From positions 5,146,001 to 5,210,000 of the forward strand of contig JAOVFP010000003.1 of the NCBI GenBank assembly GCA_025738555.1: a DNA stretch of 64,000 nucleotides, written 5' to 3'. This DNA comes from Cyathus striatus (taxonomy: Eukaryota > Basidiomycota > Agaricomycetes > Agaricales > Nidulariaceae). The notes under the pieces are model-generated. The model ran no database searches. It was not told the origin of the DNA and saw only the letters and a list, made by a program, of their open reading frames with translations. This document shows, piece by piece, positions 60,515 through 64,000 of this stretch. The position numbers and the translations under genes were made by a program. Each line of letters begins with the position of its first letter. The first letter of the stretch is position 1.

Positions 60515-63021
60515 ATGCACGTCCCCCGCTCTCTGCTAGCATTATGTCTAGCATCTCCCGCCCTCGCAGCCACCGTTGGCGAGTTCGAACAAATTGGTTC
60601 GACTCTCGTTAGTGCTATGATGGTTTGTCCTTTTATCTTTCTCCCCCCGTCATATCTCTCATTCTCTTCCAGATGTTCCTTGGTAATGAGGAAAAGGTGT
60701 ATATTTGGACAAGGCAGAAGGAAATGCAGCCCAGGTGGCTGGGCACCCTGCGTGGGGGTCCGTCTTGTGAGTTTCTTTTTATTATCGCCGCACCATCCGT
60801 GTCTCACACCCCCACTCCCAAAGGGACATATCTACCCGTCAGACGACTGTTATGGACGTCAAGACGAACGTGTTCTGCTCATCGGGCATGCATTTGCCCA
60901 ATGGCTCTTTTATCACCCTCGGTGGTAACGGTGCTGTGGGACGCGGTGGCAATATTGGTTCCCAGCTCAACCCAGATGGCTCCTCTGCCGCTTGGGATTC
61001 CGAGTACCAGGATTTCGACGGTCGCAAGGCAATTCGCGTTCTCAATCCCTGCACATCTACCGACGACTTTAGCTCCACCAACTGCCAATGGTACGATGAC
61101 CCCACCGTCCTCGCCATGTACAACAACAGGTGGTATTCTGCTGCTGAGCCTACTGGAACCGGTGAAGTCGTCATCATTGGCGGCTTCGTCAACGGTGGTT
61201 ACGTTAACAGGAATTATCCCAACCAAGATCCCGAGTTCGAAGGTGGTGCTGCAGACTGTACATACGAGTTCTACCCACCCCGAACCACCAAGCCTCAGAC
61301 TTTCAATTTCCTCATCAACACCTCTGGCTTGAACGCCTACGCTCACTCCTTCCTCATGGCTTCTGGTAAGATGTTTGTCCAGGCCAATCTTTCAACAGGT
61401 AAGACATCATTTCCCCTGAACTCTTGCGTACCCTGCTAATCATCCCTCCTCTATAGTTCTTTGGGACTTTGAAAATAACGTGGAGACTGCTCTTCCCGAT
61501 ATGCCCAACGGTGTTGTGCGCGTGTACCCTGCCTCCGGTGCCGTCGCCATGTTGCCCCTGACCCCCGACAACAACTACGAACAGACCATTATGTTCTGTG
61601 GTGGAAGTGACATGCCCGAGTACGCTTACGGAAACTACTCGTTCCCCTTCATCAACACCTGGAACTATCCCGCTTCCAAGGACTGCCAGCGTATTACCCC
61701 TGAGCCCACAAGCGGAGCTGCTGCCTATGAACAAGACGATGACCTGCCCGTGGGTCGCACCATGGGTCAATTTGTCATCCTCCTGACGCCACCCTCTTTG
61801 TTGTCAATGGTGGCGAAAATGGTACCGCTGGCTATGCTCAGGCAACTGGAGAAACCGCTTCATTCGACTTGATGGGCTTCGGAGAGTCTTTGGCTTCAGG
61901 TCCCGTTGGTCAGCCCGCCATCTATAACCCCAAGGCTGCCAAGGGTAGCCGCTGGTCAACCACTGGTCTTGGGACGTCGAACATTGCTCGTCTCTACCAC
62001 TCTTCGGCTATTCTTCTTCCCGACGCTTCTGTCCTCATTGCCGGTTCCAACCCCAATGTTGATGTGAACACTTCAACGATCTACCCTACCACTTACGAAG
62101 CTGAGATTTTCTACCCCCCATACTTCAGCAAGACACGACCCGTTCCGACTGGTGTTCCCGCGACTTTGACTTATGGTGGTGCTTCATTCGATATCACCAT
62201 CCCTGCGTCTTCCTACTCGGGCGCTGCCAATGATGCTGCCGACAATACTATTATTACGATTCATCGCAGCGGTTTCACCACCCACGCCATGAACATGGGC
62301 CAGCGTCTTATGCAGCTCAACAATACCTACACTGTCCAGTCTAATGGCAGTATTGTTCTCCACGTTGCTCAACTCCCCCAACCCCAACCTGTACCAGCCC
62401 GGACCTGCCTTCCTCTACGTTGTCGTCGACGGTGTCCCCAGCAATGGTACCTATGTGATCGTCGGTAACGGTCAAATCGGCACTCAGCCTACATCAACCG
62501 CCAGCGCACTTCCCTCAAGCGTCCGTCTCGACTCTGCCAAGGGAAGTGCTTCTGGTTCAGCCAGCACCGGCTCCACCAACACCACTGCAAACAGTGCGAA
62601 CGGAGCATCATCATCTCATACTGGCGCCATTGTCGGTGCCGTGGTAGGCGCTATCGCTGTTATTGGAATCCTTGGTGCGCTTATTGGTATTTTCCTTGCC
62701 CGGCGCCGCCGTGCGTCGAGTGGGGCTAGTGCCCCCGCAACCTCGTATGCAATGTCAGGAGGTTCTGGTGTCAACCCAGCGGCGGCGCTTGGCGCTCGCG
62801 GGGTACGAAGTTCTGACTCTAGTGCCTTTGTGCCTTTGCAGCAGGATAATTATAGTCAAGCGTGGAATGCGAGCACAGCGAGCTTGAATGCACCTTACAG
62901 AGATAATATACCGAGTGGGAGGCCGAGTGGGACAGGGATGAGTATGGATTATGACCATGACCCTTATGCTGCTAATCATCACGGCGCTGGCGCTGGTCAG
63001 AATTCGCAGTATAGGTATTGA
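60515..63021 (+). CDS. Copper radical oxidase (AA5 glyoxal oxidase type) with C-terminal membrane anchor
   Basis: An extracellular H2O2-producing oxidase of simple aldehydes or alcohols, supporting lignin or wall peroxidation. Signal peptide MHVPRSLLALCLASPALAA. Exons are 60515-60622, 60673-60766, 60824-61398 and 61457-63021, about 780 residues. Active-site features are Cys in TNVFCSSGMHLPNG and Tyr in RWYSAAEP (thioether pair), Tyr-His in IARLYHSSAILLPD, and a likely His ligand in FTTHAMNMGQR. The kelch-like beta-propeller has VVIIGGFVNGGY and IMFCGGSD. After the domain (FLYVVVDGVPS) comes a Ser/Thr stalk, then a hydrophobic span, GAIVGAVVGAIAVIGILGAL, an RRRR stop-transfer and a cytoplasmic tail of about 110 residues. 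One base is missing at 60704-60706 and one at 61779-61783; one is extra in the C run at 62375-62379. Confidence 0.9.
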
Positions 63022-64000
63022 GGTGGTTTAATGTCGTTTTTCGAGGTAATGATCTTCTCGGCTCCAAGGACTCTTTTCTACAGTAAATATCTCTCCCCTT
63101 GTTCCGTCTGTTTGGTTCACATTTTTTATTTTCCCTCTTGTTTTGCAGTACAGATATTTTATCGCCCTCGTCGACCACGTCTAGAAGCCTCGATCCATGC
63201 TCCTGGCATTCCCATTCATGTTTCTTGAAGTCCCACTCCACTTTTTGCTCGGTGTTTTTTTATTTGTCTCCCTCTGTACGATTGTTCACGCCCCCCATGG
63301 ATGTTTTCTTGTTTGCTGTCGTCACTCCGCTCGCACTGTTACGTTCGATTTTTATCCTGCTCTCTTCCTCTCCCCTTTACCATAGCGTTTTCACGATCTT
63401 GATCAACCCCATTCCTATCCCACACTACCTATACAGGAGCATCGGCCTTAACTGCGAAACTAAAATGGACTACGGACTTGTAGATAATACTTTTTTCTCT
63501 TTTCTTTTACGCGGATTGAACTACATATCGTCGACATGCGCAGTAGCATACATACTCCCCCCACACTCGTTTGCAACCTTTGAACATTTTACTCTTTACA
63601 CAATTTTACAGTACCTTTTTTTAGTTGCATGCTATGTCGGATGTCTTTGGTATTGTAGTTGTTTTCCCGGATCCAAGGGAGCGTTGAAAACATTTGTCGT
63701 TGGTGTGATTCTGAGTTGCAAAGTTTAGAGGTAATGATTTTTCTTAGCTACGACGTATGTCGTACATGATGATAGTTGCAAACGCGTTCTTTCCGCAAAA
63801 TCCGTCTGTTAGTCCGAACTTCCGACGACAAACTTGCGTCCACAAGACTAGCTACTACAAATGCTTACCTATGCATACGCATGCTCAATTATCACCAGTA
63901 AACTAACATTATACATCGTAGAGACCTGTCTAACCTTAACTACTTTTCCGAGGCTGGTAAAACTCTCCGGAGAACCCATGACGTCACGGATGAAGTTGAC
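63022..64000. other. 3' flank of the oxidase gene, no gene recognised
   Basis: T-rich DNA with one 209-codon open frame (63099-63728) whose translation is hydrophobic but without domain, splice or start context. It is probably 3' UTR and spacer. Confidence 0.45.

Noticed and set aside
63099..63728. 209-codon open frame after the oxidase gene
   Set aside because: T-rich DNA gives a hydrophobic translation without any recognisable motif. It starts about 80 bp after the preceding stop and is best read as 3' UTR and spacer.

Overview
This window reads as Agaricomycete (mushroom-forming basidiomycete) nuclear DNA. Genes are dense and split by many 45-65 nt GT-AG introns, often with a CTAAC-type branch point. 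They lie on both strands without operons. The gene content fits that group: a copper radical oxidase, a GH71 alpha-1,3-glucanase, a GT90 transferase, an F-box protein, a DUF4246 protein and a Helitron.

Layout. 1-2.7 kb: a tail-anchored pyridoxamine-oxidase-like gene. 2.7-7 kb: AT-rich, gene-free DNA with a homogeneous 22-bp minisatellite (about 31 copies), three G-rich hairpins, a duplicated 170-bp segment and a tandem repeat. 7.2-12.2 kb: a decayed Helitron Rep-helicase. 12.3-12.6 kb: an intron-containing tRNA-Pro followed by tRNA-related debris. 14.8-20.8 kb: a C2H2 zinc-finger gene, a second pyridoxamine-oxidase-like paralogue and an F-box gene. 22.1-34.2 kb: DNA2 nuclease-helicase, an interrupted DUF4246 gene, UBA2 (SUMO E1) and FOL3 (dihydrofolate synthase). 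34.4-38.7 kb: an Alba-domain protein and GH71. 39.2-42.7 kb: three tandem genes for an unrecognised Met/Gly/Pro-rich protein family. 43.3-48.7 kb: RAD17 and two uncharacterised genes. 48.7-52.3 kb: gene-poor. 52.3-55.8 kb: GT90 and 3-hydroxyanthranilate dioxygenase, divergently arranged. 57.1-63 kb: a DSYGSS-repeat protein and a membrane-anchored copper radical oxidase.

Functional links are loose, as expected in a eukaryote. DNA2 and RAD17 serve replication and the checkpoint, UBA2 starts SUMO conjugation, and GH71, GT90 and the copper radical oxidase act at the wall or outside the cell. The most unusual locus is the trio at 39-43 kb. Its proteins share matching terminal boxes around a repetitive core, and two of the genes share a 32-bp upstream element at the same distance.

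A caution applies throughout. More than half of the recognisable genes need one-base frame corrections, usually one base missing from a short homopolymer. Essential genes such as FOL3 and DNA2 are affected, so assembly or consensus error is likely. Intact-versus-broken calls here should be read with that in mind.
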